Assembly (NCBI RefSeq): GCF_001688725.2
Contig: NZ_CP015401.2
Span: 2,108,001 to 2,172,000 of the forward strand
Length of the DNA: 64,000 bases
Reading direction: 5' to 3'
Source: Bacteroides caecimuris
Lineage (GTDB): Bacteria > Bacteroidota > Bacteroidia > Bacteroidales > Bacteroidaceae
This document shows, in pieces, positions 43,788-54,274 of the stretch. Under the pieces are notes generated by a model. That model saw nothing but the letters and a program-made list of their open reading frames with translations, had not been told where the DNA came from and made no database searches. The stretch's first letter is position 1. Each line of letters starts with the position of its first letter. Position numbers and translations under genes: made by a program.

Positions 43788-44854
43788 AATTTACTCAATA
43801 TTTTAATTGTCCTTTGTATTCCTGATTGAATATCATACATAGCTCTCCAGCCTAATTTTTGAAGTTTTACACTATCAAGCCTTGCCTTCGTCGCTTTACT
43901 GTAGCCTGCGCACTCCACCGCATCAGGAATATCAAATACAACATTTTTTCCCACAATATCTGCAATAATCTTAGCCAGATCCTTTAACATAACATCTGAG
44001 AATTTGTCAGCGACATTATATGCCTCTCCTTTTTCTCCTACCAATAAAATATAAAACAATCCACATACGGCATCTGCCATATAAGTATAAGAATAATACT
44101 GAGTTCCTTTACTCTTAAGCACAATATCCTCCCCCACAATAGCTTTACAAATAAATTGAGATATAGCCTTAGTATCATTCATCAACATTGTCGGACCATA
44201 GGAACGGGTTAAACGCGGAATCACTATATCCAATCCTCGCTGTTTGATATAAGCCTGACATAAAGCTTCACCACACCTTTTGCTTTCAGGATAACCTGCC
44301 CTCATTGTATTACAATCAATATATCCACAATATTTTTCTTCAAATGTTTCAACATCTCCCCTATTCTCACCATAAATTTCATTTGAAGAAACAAAAGCAC
44401 AACGTACTGCATGATGAGCACAAGCAAACTCCAACATATTCTGAGTTCCAATAATATTAGTGGTTATAGTGCCTATCGGATCTGTAGCATAAGCTATCGG
44501 ATGCGTATTACTTGCCAAATGAAGAACATAGTCCACATCACCTATATCATTTCTCACAAAAGGTAGATTAATATCGTATGGTATAAACTGAAATAAGGAA
44601 GATTCATAACAATAACCGAATTTTAATTTAGCCTTATCCTCATTTCTTCCAAGAGCATAAATCTTACAATTCAATTTCCGTTCCTTGTTCAAATACATGA
44701 CAACATCTATCAAAAAGCTACCAACAAGTCCGGTAGCCCCAGAAATCAACAAAGTCTTATCTTGTAACTTATTCCAAGGAACAGGTTGAGCAACAACATT
44801 CATTATATCCTCTTGATACAATGCATTTTCTATCAGTTTCATTATTTCAGCCAA
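43784..44854 (-). CDS. NAD-dependent epimerase/dehydratase (extended SDR)
   Basis: A 356-residue enzyme with the Rossmann motif LLISGATGLVGSFLIDV (about residues 31-47), the HLASNTHPIAY segment, and a catalytic region SSNEIYGENRGD ... GYPESKRCGEAL in which YPESK is the YxxxK dyad. It presumably modifies a nucleotide-activated precursor made by the IspD-like enzyme. The gene overlaps both neighbours (13 nt with the cytidylyltransferase, 4 nt with licD), indicating translational coupling. Substrate unknown. Confidence 0.85.
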   Translation of the reverse strand: MAEIMKLIENALYQEDIMNVVAQPVPWNKLQDKTLLISGATGLVGSFLIDVVMYLNKERKLNCKIYALGRNEDKAKLKFGYCYESSLFQFIPYDINLPFVRNDIGDVDYVLHLASNTHPIAYATDPIGTITTNIIGTQNMLEFACAHHAVRCAFVSSNEIYGENRGDVETFEEKYCGYIDCNTMRAGYPESKRCGEALCQAYIKQRGLDIVIPRLTRSYGPTMLMNDTKAISQFICKAIVGEDIVLKSKGTQYYSYTYMADAVCGLFYILLVGEKGEAYNVADKFSDVMLKDLAKIIADIVGKNVVFDIPDAVECAGYSKATKARLDSVKLQKLGWRAMYDIQSGIQRTIKILSKL

Positions 44855-45564
44855 TTATCTTTTTCCTTTTTCAAATATCCTTTAAACATTTCCAAATCAT
44901 CCTTCGTTGTCAATTTGATATTTTTATCTGAACCAGCTGCAAAATGAAGAGTTTCCCCCAATTCTACCATCATCGTATTAGTATAGGAAGAACCATAAAT
45001 ACCTATCTCTCTTTCAAATGCCTCATGATATGCCCAATCCAATTTTTCAAACTGATAAGCTTGTGGAGTGGAAACTCTTCTTAGACTTTCACGTGGAATA
45101 TATTGTTTGGTTGTATTCTTGTCGTCAGGATCCACTACAAAAATTTGTTCATTATAAGGCAATGAAGTCACTGCATTTCCATACTTTTGAGCCTTCATGA
45201 TCACATCCGTAAGAACCGTTTCGTCCACTAATGGTCGAATACCATCATGGATCACAACTATATCATCAGCACCTGCTTTACCTTCAAGATTGAATACACC
45301 ATTTCTTATGCTCTCCTGACCAGTATTCCCTCCACTTATCACCCATTTAAGTTTAGTGATATTAAACTGATGAGCATAAGCCCAAAGAACATCATGCCAA
45401 CCGTCAATGCATACCACCTCAATAACATCTATTTGAGGATGTCGCTGAAATCCTTCCAATGTATATATGAGGACAGGTTTATCATACACATTGATAAACT
45501 GTTTAGGAATGTCCTGACCCATTCGATGACCTGAACCTCCCGCAATAATTATTGCAACATTCAT
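44842..45564 (-). CDS. IspD/TarI-like cytidylyltransferase
   Basis: A 240-residue CTP-dependent nucleotidyltransferase: AIIIAGGSGHRMGQDIPKQF at the N-terminus is the signature CTP-binding loop, followed by VVIHDGIRPLVDE and TPQAYQFEKLDWAYHEAFE. Sequence alone cannot separate IspD (isoprenoid) from TarI-type (CDP-ribitol) activity; position next to LicD and an SDR inside a capsule locus favours a CDP-alditol or similar donor for the polysaccharide. Confidence 0.85.
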   Translation of the reverse strand: MNVAIIIAGGSGHRMGQDIPKQFINVYDKPVLIYTLEGFQRHPQIDVIEVVCIDGWHDVLWAYAHQFNITKLKWVISGGNTGQESIRNGVFNLEGKAGADDIVVIHDGIRPLVDETVLTDVIMKAQKYGNAVTSLPYNEQIFVVDPDDKNTTKQYIPRESLRRVSTPQAYQFEKLDWAYHEAFEREIGIYGSSYTNTMMVELGETLHFAAGSDKNIKLTTKDDLEMFKGYLKKEKDNWLK

Positions 45565-46310
45565 ATTATTTGTTTTATATAATAAAAAAATCTCCTAACA
45601 ATGACAGATATTGATTTCTTCAGAACAGTATTTATAGTTGAAAGAAGTGGATTCTTAAGCATTAAAAACTTTTTATTAATTTCATATCTTTCCTTAAAAT
45701 AAACAGGTACATTTTTCAAAGCTTGAGAAGTCCCACCTATTACAAAATTAGCTACAACGACATGTACTAATTTCATCTTATAACCTGCATTTATAATTCT
45801 AACAATTAGATCATAATCTGCTATTATATGATATTGTTCATCAAAACCTTCCATTTGCTCTATTACATCCCTCAGCATTACCATGCCTTGATGACAACCC
45901 AAATTTGGAAGGCCAGATTTTAAACATCTAATACTACCATCTAAACGTATCAAATTAGTATCACCACTTAAGATCACAGTATTCGCATCTTCTTCTTTCA
46001 TAAGCAGGCGCAAACCATCTTCCTCCAACCAATCATCACTGCCAAGATAATAAATCCACTTGCCTTTTGCCTTTTGCCACCCTTTGTTAAATGCATCATA
46101 TATACCATTATCAGATTCTGATATATAACGAAAACGAGAATCAAGTTTCACGAAATTATTTACAATTTCTATCGTTTTATCTTTTGAATTTCCATCAATA
46201 ACCAAACACTCCCAGTTTTGATAAGTTTGATTCATGACACTTTCAAGTGCTCTTTTTATAGTTCTCTCAGAATTATAAGTTGCAATAATTATAGAAACAT
46301 CAAATTTCAT
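45561..46310 (-). CDS. GT2 family glycosyltransferase
   Basis: A 249-residue GT-A enzyme starting MKFDVSIIIATYNSERTIKR, with ECLVIDGNSKDKTIEIV, the nucleotide-sugar site YLGSDDWLEEDG (DDxW) and HQGMVMLRDV. It resembles WcaA-type glycosyltransferases. The ATG at 46,310 is preferred to an upstream GTG. Its stop overlaps the cytidylyltransferase start by 4 nt. Confidence 0.85.
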   Translation of the reverse strand: MKFDVSIIIATYNSERTIKRALESVMNQTYQNWECLVIDGNSKDKTIEIVNNFVKLDSRFRYISESDNGIYDAFNKGWQKAKGKWIYYLGSDDWLEEDGLRLLMKEEDANTVILSGDTNLIRLDGSIRCLKSGLPNLGCHQGMVMLRDVIEQMEGFDEQYHIIADYDLIVRIINAGYKMKLVHVVVANFVIGGTSQALKNVPVYFKERYEINKKFLMLKNPLLSTINTVLKKSISVIVRRFFYYIKQII

Positions 46311-46338
46311 AGACAACACTTATACAAATTTTTAAAAG

Positions 46339-47523
46339 TTATATCCCAAGAATTTCATCCATTATTATTCTAAATGACTCATCAAATTTCATTAAAGAGA
46401 ATTGTTCTCTTGCATATTTGAAACAATCTTGACGCATTTTCAATATTTCATCATTGGACATTAATAATGTCTTTTGTATTGCGTCTTTGACACAAGTAAT
46501 ATGAAAGTCATCTAATATAATCATACAACTAGCAGACGCAAAACCACATTCTTTTGTTATAATTGGTATAATGCCATATGCCATACAAGTAGCTACCGCC
46601 GTACTCATTCCTTCTGAGCAAGAAGGAAACACTATAAAATTATGTTTAAGCACAATCTCTCTATTAAAGGTCTCCGACATCACATTTATACGACCTCTAT
46701 TGAAAATATTTTTCCCTTTCAACTTATCAAATAATGAATACTCTTCTTTTCGTATGCCATAACAATTCAATGATATATCAGGCAGCTCCTTTATGGCATC
46801 TATTACGATGTCTAAACCTTTATGAATAAATCCACCGGAACCAAACCATAATATATTTCCTCTGTTCCCAGAAATTGCTTCTGCGATATCTACATCAGGA
46901 AATTTCCAGTCCTCATTATAAATAGCATTAGAATTTATTTGTCTCAATCTATTAAACTCTTTAAAATTCAACGCATTAAAATCTGAATTCATAAGAATAC
47001 CATGAGTAGAAATCATAAATTGTTCTACATCTATAACCCCATTTCTTTTTATATCAGCATTTGTTTTTATTTTAGGATGACGCTCTCTAAAATAGTCCAG
47101 CCTTTCTTTGTATTTTGTTTCCACAACTAAAGGATGATTCTCTGTTACAAAATTTATTCTAATCGGTATATTCAATTTTGCACAGAATTCTTTATATGAA
47201 TAACCTTGACCTATTATTACATCATACTTATGGTGTCCTAGAAATTTAAAAGCCGCTCTATCTGCATAATGACAAAAATCAACACAATACCCTCTTTTAA
47301 TAAAATAATGAATCATTTGCGTTGCATGCAAAATATTAGCATGACACGGATTTCCATAATTTATATCAAGCATATTAGTATAGCATATCAAGACTCTCTG
47401 CTGTTGTTTATCACATAAATTCAAGTTAATATTGGTCAATTCTTTAGCACGAAAAAAGCGTCCTAACCTTTGAGCACGCCCAGGATACCTATCCTTTAAT
47501 ATAGTTAATATAGTTCTAATCAT
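46339..47523 (-). CDS. GT4-like (GT-B fold) glycosyltransferase
   Basis: A 394-residue protein. The C-terminal half has the donor-binding pattern ILWFGSGGFIHKGLDIVIDA and FIVFPSCSEGMSTAVATCMAYG, matching GT-B enzymes (the ExxxxxxxE region is altered to SCSEGMSTA). The N-terminal half binds the acceptor. The DNA is strongly A+T-rich like the rest of this cassette. It overlaps the polymerase gene upstream by 8 nt. Confidence 0.78.
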   Translation of the reverse strand: MIRTILTILKDRYPGRAQRLGRFFRAKELTNINLNLCDKQQQRVLICYTNMLDINYGNPCHANILHATQMIHYFIKRGYCVDFCHYADRAAFKFLGHHKYDVIIGQGYSYKEFCAKLNIPIRINFVTENHPLVVETKYKERLDYFRERHPKIKTNADIKRNGVIDVEQFMISTHGILMNSDFNALNFKEFNRLRQINSNAIYNEDWKFPDVDIAEAISGNRGNILWFGSGGFIHKGLDIVIDAIKELPDISLNCYGIRKEEYSLFDKLKGKNIFNRGRINVMSETFNREIVLKHNFIVFPSCSEGMSTAVATCMAYGIIPIITKECGFASASCMIILDDFHITCVKDAIQKTLLMSNDEILKMRQDCFKYAREQFSLMKFDESFRIIMDEILGI

Positions 47524-48808
47524 TTCTTTCTTCTATTTTTAATCGTTGAAAAAGTTGTCTGTGTTTTTTAGATAATAAGCCATTAGCCCAAACAATGAAT
47601 TCTCCATCGCTCATACGCCTAAAATAGGAAGAATAACAGATAGCAATTAAAGCCCATAGATCCACATCTGTTATAAGAAAATTATTCACATCCTCGACCC
47701 AGCCCCATGACCATCTCCAAGCGATAAAACACCCTAATATGGGTATGATTTTATTATTTGATCTATAAACTGCAAGATAACTACCACGCATATATATTAA
47801 TGAAAACAAAAGAAGACCAACCAATCCCTCCCAAGTCAATATATTAGACAAAACCATTTCATTCTTGTGACGTTCATTTTTGTTATAAGATATTGTTTTA
47901 TCAAACCAAAACAAAACACCGCTATAGGTGATATCAAATCCTCTAGCAGGAGTACGTCCCCAAATTAAATACTCATTATCAATAGCAGAAGTTACCACAT
48001 CAATATACAACAAACTTCGTGTATCTTTCTCCACCACATCACGTTCTTTGTTACTATGCACTACTTCTTCAACATCCGCCTTTCCTGCAAATACATCATA
48101 AGCATCACCAAATACAAAAACAAAGACTATTACACTACAAAAAAAACAGAATACCCGTCCAATTCTAATTATTTTGGTCGGCAACACATTACGAATATAT
48201 ATTGCAATTCCTGTTAATATAGCTACAGTTGCTTTTATGAATGGTGCCCTTTCTTCTTCTATATCTTTTGTTGCCAAGAGGACTCCCAACAACAAAATCA
48301 TCATAGCTGTTTTCTTGGGGAATAAAGGGAAAAGACAAACAAGAACCAATATAGGCTGCATATAGAATTGAGTAAAGCCTAATTTAAAATAAAATAAAAA
48401 CAAGAATGGAAGCCAAGCATATTTATACCATGTAGACAATAAGTTCAAAGAAATAGTAGGTCTACAAAACAACCAACACAATACAGGAACCAATAAAGAA
48501 ACAATCCCCACAAATAACTGACGATATTCAATGTAATTATCTGCAACAACAAATCCTATGACAGATAATATGTAAGTCCATCTTAAATAAAGATTCACAT
48601 ATTTATAATCCTCTGTTAAGTATTTTGGACATAACACATTCCTATACATATAAATTATGGTTATCACCGCAATCTGAACAGAGAACATTAACCAATTACC
48701 AAAATACATATCTTCTTCCATACATACATTCGCATGACAAATAGCCATAAGAATCAGAAGAAAACTTAGTGTGTGCAAAATTTTGGGCGATAACATTAAT
48801 CCTTTCAT
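47516..48808 (-). CDS. Wzy-like capsule repeat-unit polymerase
   Basis: A 430-residue polytopic membrane protein with about 10-12 hydrophobic segments and one larger extracytoplasmic loop (about residues 245-320, containing KDTRSLLYIDVVTSAIDNEY and GRTPARGFDITYSG). This layout is typical of O-antigen polymerases/ligases, which share little sequence. As the only such protein in the locus it is the probable polymerase that joins repeat units in the periplasm. Confidence 0.7.
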   Translation of the reverse strand: MKGLMLSPKILHTLSFLLILMAICHANVCMEEDMYFGNWLMFSVQIAVITIIYMYRNVLCPKYLTEDYKYVNLYLRWTYILSVIGFVVADNYIEYRQLFVGIVSLLVPVLCWLFCRPTISLNLLSTWYKYAWLPFLFLFYFKLGFTQFYMQPILVLVCLFPLFPKKTAMMILLLGVLLATKDIEEERAPFIKATVAILTGIAIYIRNVLPTKIIRIGRVFCFFCSVIVFVFVFGDAYDVFAGKADVEEVVHSNKERDVVEKDTRSLLYIDVVTSAIDNEYLIWGRTPARGFDITYSGVLFWFDKTISYNKNERHKNEMVLSNILTWEGLVGLLLFSLIYMRGSYLAVYRSNNKIIPILGCFIAWRWSWGWVEDVNNFLITDVDLWALIAICYSSYFRRMSDGEFIVWANGLLSKKHRQLFQRLKIEERND

Positions 48809-48919
48809 CTAAAACATTTAAGATTTTTCTAAATTCACACTATTTTATATGTACCCTTGCAATAACACAATATAACAGATTTAAATTTGAATTCTTATTT
48901 AAGTGTTTGCCTCACATAT

Positions 48920-49911
48920 TCACCACAAATCATTAACTAACTTATTGATAATTATTGCTAACATTATACTCACAAGCAATGACAATATTATATATAGAAC
49001 AAAGAAAGTTTCCAATGTTTTAAAAGAAAGCAATACAACAAAATGAATTAGATAAAATTCATAAGAGATATTACCCATATAAACTATAGGTTTAAATGAT
49101 AAACATTTGAACCTATTTAAATAAACAACGGCAACAATCATAGCAGCGGCTATTGATTGTATAAACAGCAATAATGTAGAATCATCCCCCAAGAATATAT
49201 TCCTAACATCAAGCATTATAATTGAAGTCAACAATAAAAACAGAGAATTTATTCTACTATGAGATAACCAATTACGAAATTTCACCGAATTATCTATAAA
49301 CAAATGCATTAGAAGACCTATAATAAAGCAAAATAGAAATCTATATACAAATAAACCAAGAGTTAAGAATGCAATATAAACTAAAAGCTTCCACTTATAT
49401 GAAAACCTATTAGCGAAATAGACTATTAAAGGCATTAAAATAAACATGCGCACTTCAACTACCATATACCATACAGGAGGATTTAGTAATTTGGTATCAG
49501 AAGGTATCAAAATAAATAATTGTTTTATCAATTCAAACAATGGAACACGACTTTGCCAAAAGCTATTGCTCCATTCTGTAAAATTTATCCGAATATAATC
49601 TAAAGACAAATTACACATCACAAAAGCCAATATCATAGTAACAATATAAGCCGGATAGATACGTTTTACTTTCTTTACCAAGCCCCTAATATAATTGTTA
49701 AATGAAAACAATTCATTATGAGCATAAAAGAATCCACTGATAGCAAAAAATATCATAACAGCCCTTGCCCATCCCAAAAAATATGCCAAGGTGTAGAAGA
49801 AAGCATAGCAACCAAGTTTAAATCATACATCCATAAAGAATGTGAGAAAAAAACGACTAATGCTGCCACACCTTTCAAACCTTGAATTGATAAATTAACT
49901 TCCCTACTCAT
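48920..49911 (-). pseudogene. acyltransferase 3 (OafA-like) gene with a frameshift
   Basis: The first frame reads MSREVNLSIQGLKGVAALVV and on to HIFWDGQG, then hits a stop; the continuation AVMIFFAISGFFYAHNELF lies in the next frame and runs to 48,920. Joining them requires one extra base in the G-rich run near 49,763-49,775 and restores a normal membrane O-acetyltransferase of about 330 residues with ten hydrophobic segments and the GLKGVAALxVFxxH start containing the family His. It would O-acetylate the capsule glycan. Whether the frameshift is real, switchable, or an assembly error is open. Confidence 0.75.
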
Positions 49912-50041
49912 TAAGATTTTAATATAGCCCATATATTCTATTAAAGAACATATAAATAACAACAATAAAATAGCGCACGTGAATCATTTCCTCTGCCCAC
50001 CATAAATTGGGAGTCGTTCAGCATATATTGAATATCACTAG

Positions 50042-51351
50042 TGTCCACTAAAAATTAGAGGACGAGTTAAAAATTATAATTACTAAATAAATTTGGTCCA
50101 TCAAGACCGCTTTGTTCTTTGACATCATTGAATTTAGTTTTGCTGAAGAGATCCTTTAATGGAGTCTTGTCCGTAAGAGAAATGCCAAGAATTTGTAGAA
50201 CCTCGTATGTCGATCTATCCAGTTTCATATCATGTTGCATGATAGCCACAAGACAGTAGGCAATGATTGCTGAGTAGACTTGTATCTTTACAGCGTTCTC
50301 GGAAGTACCCCAAAATTTCTTTATTTTAAGGTGTTGCTTGAGCCATTTAAAGAACAGTTCTACTTGCCAACGATTCTTGTAAAGTTCCGCAACCTGTAAG
50401 GCTGGAATATGTTTTGCATTTGTCAGATAAATGAACTCCCGTTCGTCTTCTTCATCCCAAAACCTCACTAAGCGAATCGTTTCAGGATATGATTTTTGGG
50501 TATAGAAACCGGTAAGTTCAATCTCACAGTCGGACAATACTTAGGCAGACGTCGTTTCCATTTGAGTACTTTCGCCTTAATATTTGTTTTAGCCCGTACA
50601 ACAAAGAACGAATCCATCATATGTATCTTATAGAGACGATGATAATCGTTATATGCACGGTCGAAAACATAGAAAGAGCCAGACTCATAAGGTATTACAT
50701 CCATTGCCTTGACATCGTTTATCTTTGCTTCGGTTATATGGACAAAGGCAGGCACTTGAGTCTCTACGTCATACAACGTGTGGATTTTTATACCTCCCTT
50801 ATGTGTACGAAAGTTAGCCCAAGGAAACAGCTTCAGACACAAGTCAATCGTGGTAGAATCGAAGGCATATACATTTCCGTTTAGTTTGAATATGTCATTT
50901 ACTCTTTTCTTTCTGGCCTCGCTTATCATATAGAATGCGAAGTCCTCAAAAATACGGTAGTCCCGGTTCTCATTTGCTTTTGCAAAGTTACTCCGAGTGA
51001 CATGTTTCCCAACCCCAAGATGGTAGCATTTCTCTTGATGTGCATTCAGCGCAACAATCAGATCACGAAGACTTTCGCGGTTGCACAATTGTCCGAACAT
51101 CAAAGTAAGAAGTTGATTCCAGCAAGTAAAATGCTTAACATACTTGTTGCCATCATACTTCTTTACGATACGGAGAAACTTGTAGTTGTCTAAAAACTCA
51201 ACCATTTGGGCGAAAACGTATTTGTCTTTATTCATATACAGCCTAAGTTAAGGCTGCAAAGTTATGATTTCAAATCGTTGCGCAAGAAAATCTCTTGTAA
51301 CAAACTGTAATTCAATTATTTCAAAGAACTATTTTCGATTTTTAGTGGACA
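50042..51351 (-). mobile_element. IS4-family insertion sequence
   Basis: Terminal inverted repeats TGTCCACTAAAAAT are at 50,042 and 51,351, giving a 1.31-kb element carrying one transposase frame. The bases outside the ends do not show a clear target duplication. It sits between the acyltransferase pseudogene and a glycosyltransferase gene within the capsule operon and is in the same orientation. Confidence 0.88.
50067..51235 (-). pseudogene. IS4-family transposase with a frameshift
   Basis: A DDE transposase split into two overlapping frames. The N-terminal part (MNKDKYVFAQMVEFLDNYKF) has the catalytic Asp residues in YAFDSTTIDL and YVFDRAYNDY; the C-terminal part has the YREK signature in YKNRWQVELFFKWLKQHLKI. 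The frames join near 50,535: RRLPK is followed by a missing base before LSDCEIELTG. One inserted G would restore an intact protein of about 388 residues. As written the element cannot make a full transposase. Confidence 0.88.
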
Positions 51352-51387
51352 GTAATGATTGAATATATCAAATCATCCAACATATCT

Positions 51388-52611
51388 TTATTCAATTTTT
51401 AGATATTGATTAATCAGTTTTATATGGCTTTCTATAATATTTCTTGATGAATAAGAACTTCTATATTGCCCCATATCAAAAGTAATTTCTTTATTTAGTA
51501 TACTTCTAATGCCTTTCGCTAAATCATCAGAATCTTTAAATTTTGCCAGATATCCTGTTTGACCTGTTTTTACTAGCTCCGGTATGCCTGTTGTATCAAA
51601 ACCAACAACTGGAGTTCCACACAAGATATTTTCTAATATAACAAGGGAGAAATTCTCACATAAAGATGGTGTAACAAAAAGGTCACTTGCATTACATATA
51701 AGAGACAACATAGTATCATCATATACTCTACCTAAAAAACGAATGGGATATTTTGTATTGTCAACCGTTTCTTGATTATAACCACTTCCATATACTACTA
51801 TCAGAATATTATCTAAATCTATTCTATTTATTGCTTCCTCAAGATATTTCCAACCTTTATAAGGATTATCTTGCCCCGCAACACAACCAAAAGTGATAAT
51901 TATTCTATCTTGTGGCAAATTCAAAATCTGACGAACGACTTTCTTATCAATAGGTTTAAATATTGTTTCATCTATCACATTAGGAATTGTATATACTATT
52001 TTATTTCTTAACGCAAATGATTTTTTAGCACAACTTGCCATCCATCGACTTGGAGATATGAAATTAAGATTTGAATATTTTGAAAACAATCTTTCTTTAG
52101 ATTTTAAATGTGCGCAAGGAAAAAAAGAATGCCATTCGAACATATTACAATTTTCACATGACAAATGATACCCTTCGCACTCCATACTATGATGGCATCC
52201 TCCAGTAAAAGTCCACATATCATGCATAAAAAAGAATATAGGTTTACCCGTCTTTGCTAAATTTTCTATATTATTAATAGACAACAAACCTGAAACCCAA
52301 TGAACATATATAACATCCGCTTCCTTTATCAAGGACATTGAAACAAGATCTCGTCCTATAGCAGGCAAAGGTGTATAAAAATAAACATTTTTTCTTATAC
52401 GGAAAGTCTTTATCTTTTTAACTCCATAATCTACAATTTTTCCAAATATTCTTCCTCGCTTAGCTACATTTACATAAGCATTATCCTTTTTAAAAGATGG
52501 CATCAAATTTAAAACATAAGAATCCAATCCATAATTTCGCATGATTGTACTAAGTCGATACGCTGCATTTCCAGAAGGTGGCATTGACGCCTGTATATGT
52601 ACTATCTTCAT
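51388..52611 (-). CDS. GT4 family glycosyltransferase
   Basis: A 407-residue GT-B enzyme starting MKIVHIQASMPPSGNAAYRL. It has the cysteine-rich insert GGCHHSMECEGYHLSCENC (about residues 140-160) seen in WcaC-like capsule glycosyltransferases, and the GT4 donor site FVTPSLCENFSLVILENILCG with its ExxxxxxxE-type Glu pair. An ATG one codon upstream (52,614) is equally possible. The 36-bp gap to the IS4 element suggests the insertion was just downstream of its stop. Confidence 0.85.
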   Translation of the reverse strand: MKIVHIQASMPPSGNAAYRLSTIMRNYGLDSYVLNLMPSFKKDNAYVNVAKRGRIFGKIVDYGVKKIKTFRIRKNVYFYTPLPAIGRDLVSMSLIKEADVIYVHWVSGLLSINNIENLAKTGKPIFFFMHDMWTFTGGCHHSMECEGYHLSCENCNMFEWHSFFPCAHLKSKERLFSKYSNLNFISPSRWMASCAKKSFALRNKIVYTIPNVIDETIFKPIDKKVVRQILNLPQDRIIITFGCVAGQDNPYKGWKYLEEAINRIDLDNILIVVYGSGYNQETVDNTKYPIRFLGRVYDDTMLSLICNASDLFVTPSLCENFSLVILENILCGTPVVGFDTTGIPELVKTGQTGYLAKFKDSDDLAKGIRSILNKEITFDMGQYRSSYSSRNIIESHIKLINQYLKIE

Positions 52612-52725
52612 CATCCAAATATTATTTTAATTTCATCAATATCATTAAAAGATCATTTCTTGCCGATTTTACAAAATCGAATTTTGAGTATATAAAATCT
52701 ATATGTATTTATATTATATTTATCA

Positions 52726-54258
52726 CTATTTCTTTTGAAAATTCTCTATATATTTTTTTATCATATTTCGTTCTAAATGATTTAATCCTAATACATATAT
52801 AAAAAAAACAGAAGAACATAAACTCAAAATCACAACTAAAACAAAAGAATAAAACGTTTGATTCAAACAATATCTACAATAAGAAGGTATAATAATTGCT
52901 ACTGATGCTACCAACATTAATTTTAATACGCTCTCCTTTAAATACTCAAAAACACTTAAACCAATCATTGAGTTAACTAATATTACACGGACTATCATTG
53001 TAATAAATGCAACAATTATAGATAGGACCATTACAGATATAGGAGAACCACCACAAAATAACACCAAATATCCTAAAGGTAACATAGACAATAAACACGA
53101 AGAAGTAATCATTTGATATTTCTTTATCCTTCCAGTCGCATTAGCTGCAACCATTACAGAATTTGAAATAGAATCTATCCCAGTTGCAATAACAGACAAT
53201 ATAATAAACGAAGAAGTATATTCAGGAATATTATCTCCAAGCCATAATTTTAAAATATAATCTATTTCTAGGCATACAGGGAAACATACTATAAAAAGCA
53301 AATAGCCAGTGTACTTAGAACTAACACAGATTAATTTTCTCATATAATCCAAATTATTAGCAGCATAACTTTTAGTTATTTGTGGATTCAATGCCATTTG
53401 TAGATTAATAGAAAATTGATTTAGCGCATTTGTCACTTGTAAAGAAATTCCCCTAGCTGCATTAATTAATGGACCCAAAAAAACATTGAGAATAATATTA
53501 GTCCCTTGAACAAAGGAAATACCTGCAAAATTGCCCATAAGATTCCAACCTGCAAAAAAAAATAATTCTTTCATCCCTTGACCATCTTTTACAAAAGAAT
53601 ATTTATAGGCTTTGAAATTCCGTCTGCAATAAATACCATAAATCAATCTAACAACCCCTTGAACTATCAATAATAAAATAGCATATATAACTAATTTATC
53701 GCCTTCCCAATGGTACAAAAAGAAAACAACACCCAATTTTAACAATACTTCCAATATAGATATATATGCAAATGCTGACATCTTTTCATGTGCAACAATC
53801 AAAGCATTATAAGGCACACTCATTATCAATATTACAGTTGACACTACCGCACAGTGATAAACCCATAAAGTAGCTTCAAATCTATCTTGTGGAATAATGA
53901 GTTTATTATATAAAAACCATAGACCTATTGTTTCTGCAATAAGAACCAATATCAACGAAATTATGGCATGAGTTTGAAGGCTCAATGAAAAGATTCTTTT
54001 CACCCCCTTTTGATTATTCCTACCTAATTCAAAAATAAGAAATCTTTGTGTACTTGCAGTCATAGAAGAATTTAGAAATCCAAACATCCCTATAACTCCT
54101 CCTACAATATTATAAATGCCAAAATCCATCTCCCCCAATGAATCAAGAACTATTCGGCTCGTATATAAAGCCACCCCCATTACAAGAAACATTCTCACAT
54201 ATAGAAAAATAGTATTTTTCGTAAGACGTTTATTGGTATCAGATGTTATTTGTTTCAT
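52726..54258 (-). CDS. Wzx-like polysaccharide flippase
   Basis: A 510-residue MOP-superfamily membrane protein with about 12-14 hydrophobic helices that moves lipid-linked repeat units to the periplasm. The start MKQITSDTNKRLTKNTIFLY with MGVALYTSRIVLDSLGEMDF is typical of Bacteroides capsule flippases. I use the ATG at 54,258; the longer frame upstream runs into IS66-type relic DNA and would add non-native residues. It is the first gene of the A+T-rich cassette. Confidence 0.88.
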   Translation of the reverse strand: MKQITSDTNKRLTKNTIFLYVRMFLVMGVALYTSRIVLDSLGEMDFGIYNIVGGVIGMFGFLNSSMTASTQRFLIFELGRNNQKGVKRIFSLSLQTHAIISLILVLIAETIGLWFLYNKLIIPQDRFEATLWVYHCAVVSTVILIMSVPYNALIVAHEKMSAFAYISILEVLLKLGVVFFLYHWEGDKLVIYAILLLIVQGVVRLIYGIYCRRNFKAYKYSFVKDGQGMKELFFFAGWNLMGNFAGISFVQGTNIILNVFLGPLINAARGISLQVTNALNQFSINLQMALNPQITKSYAANNLDYMRKLICVSSKYTGYLLFIVCFPVCLEIDYILKLWLGDNIPEYTSSFIILSVIATGIDSISNSVMVAANATGRIKKYQMITSSCLLSMLPLGYLVLFCGGSPISVMVLSIIVAFITMIVRVILVNSMIGLSVFEYLKESVLKLMLVASVAIIIPSYCRYCLNQTFYSFVLVVILSLCSSVFFIYVLGLNHLERNMIKKYIENFQKK

Positions 54259-54274
54259 TATAAAAAGGTTATAT

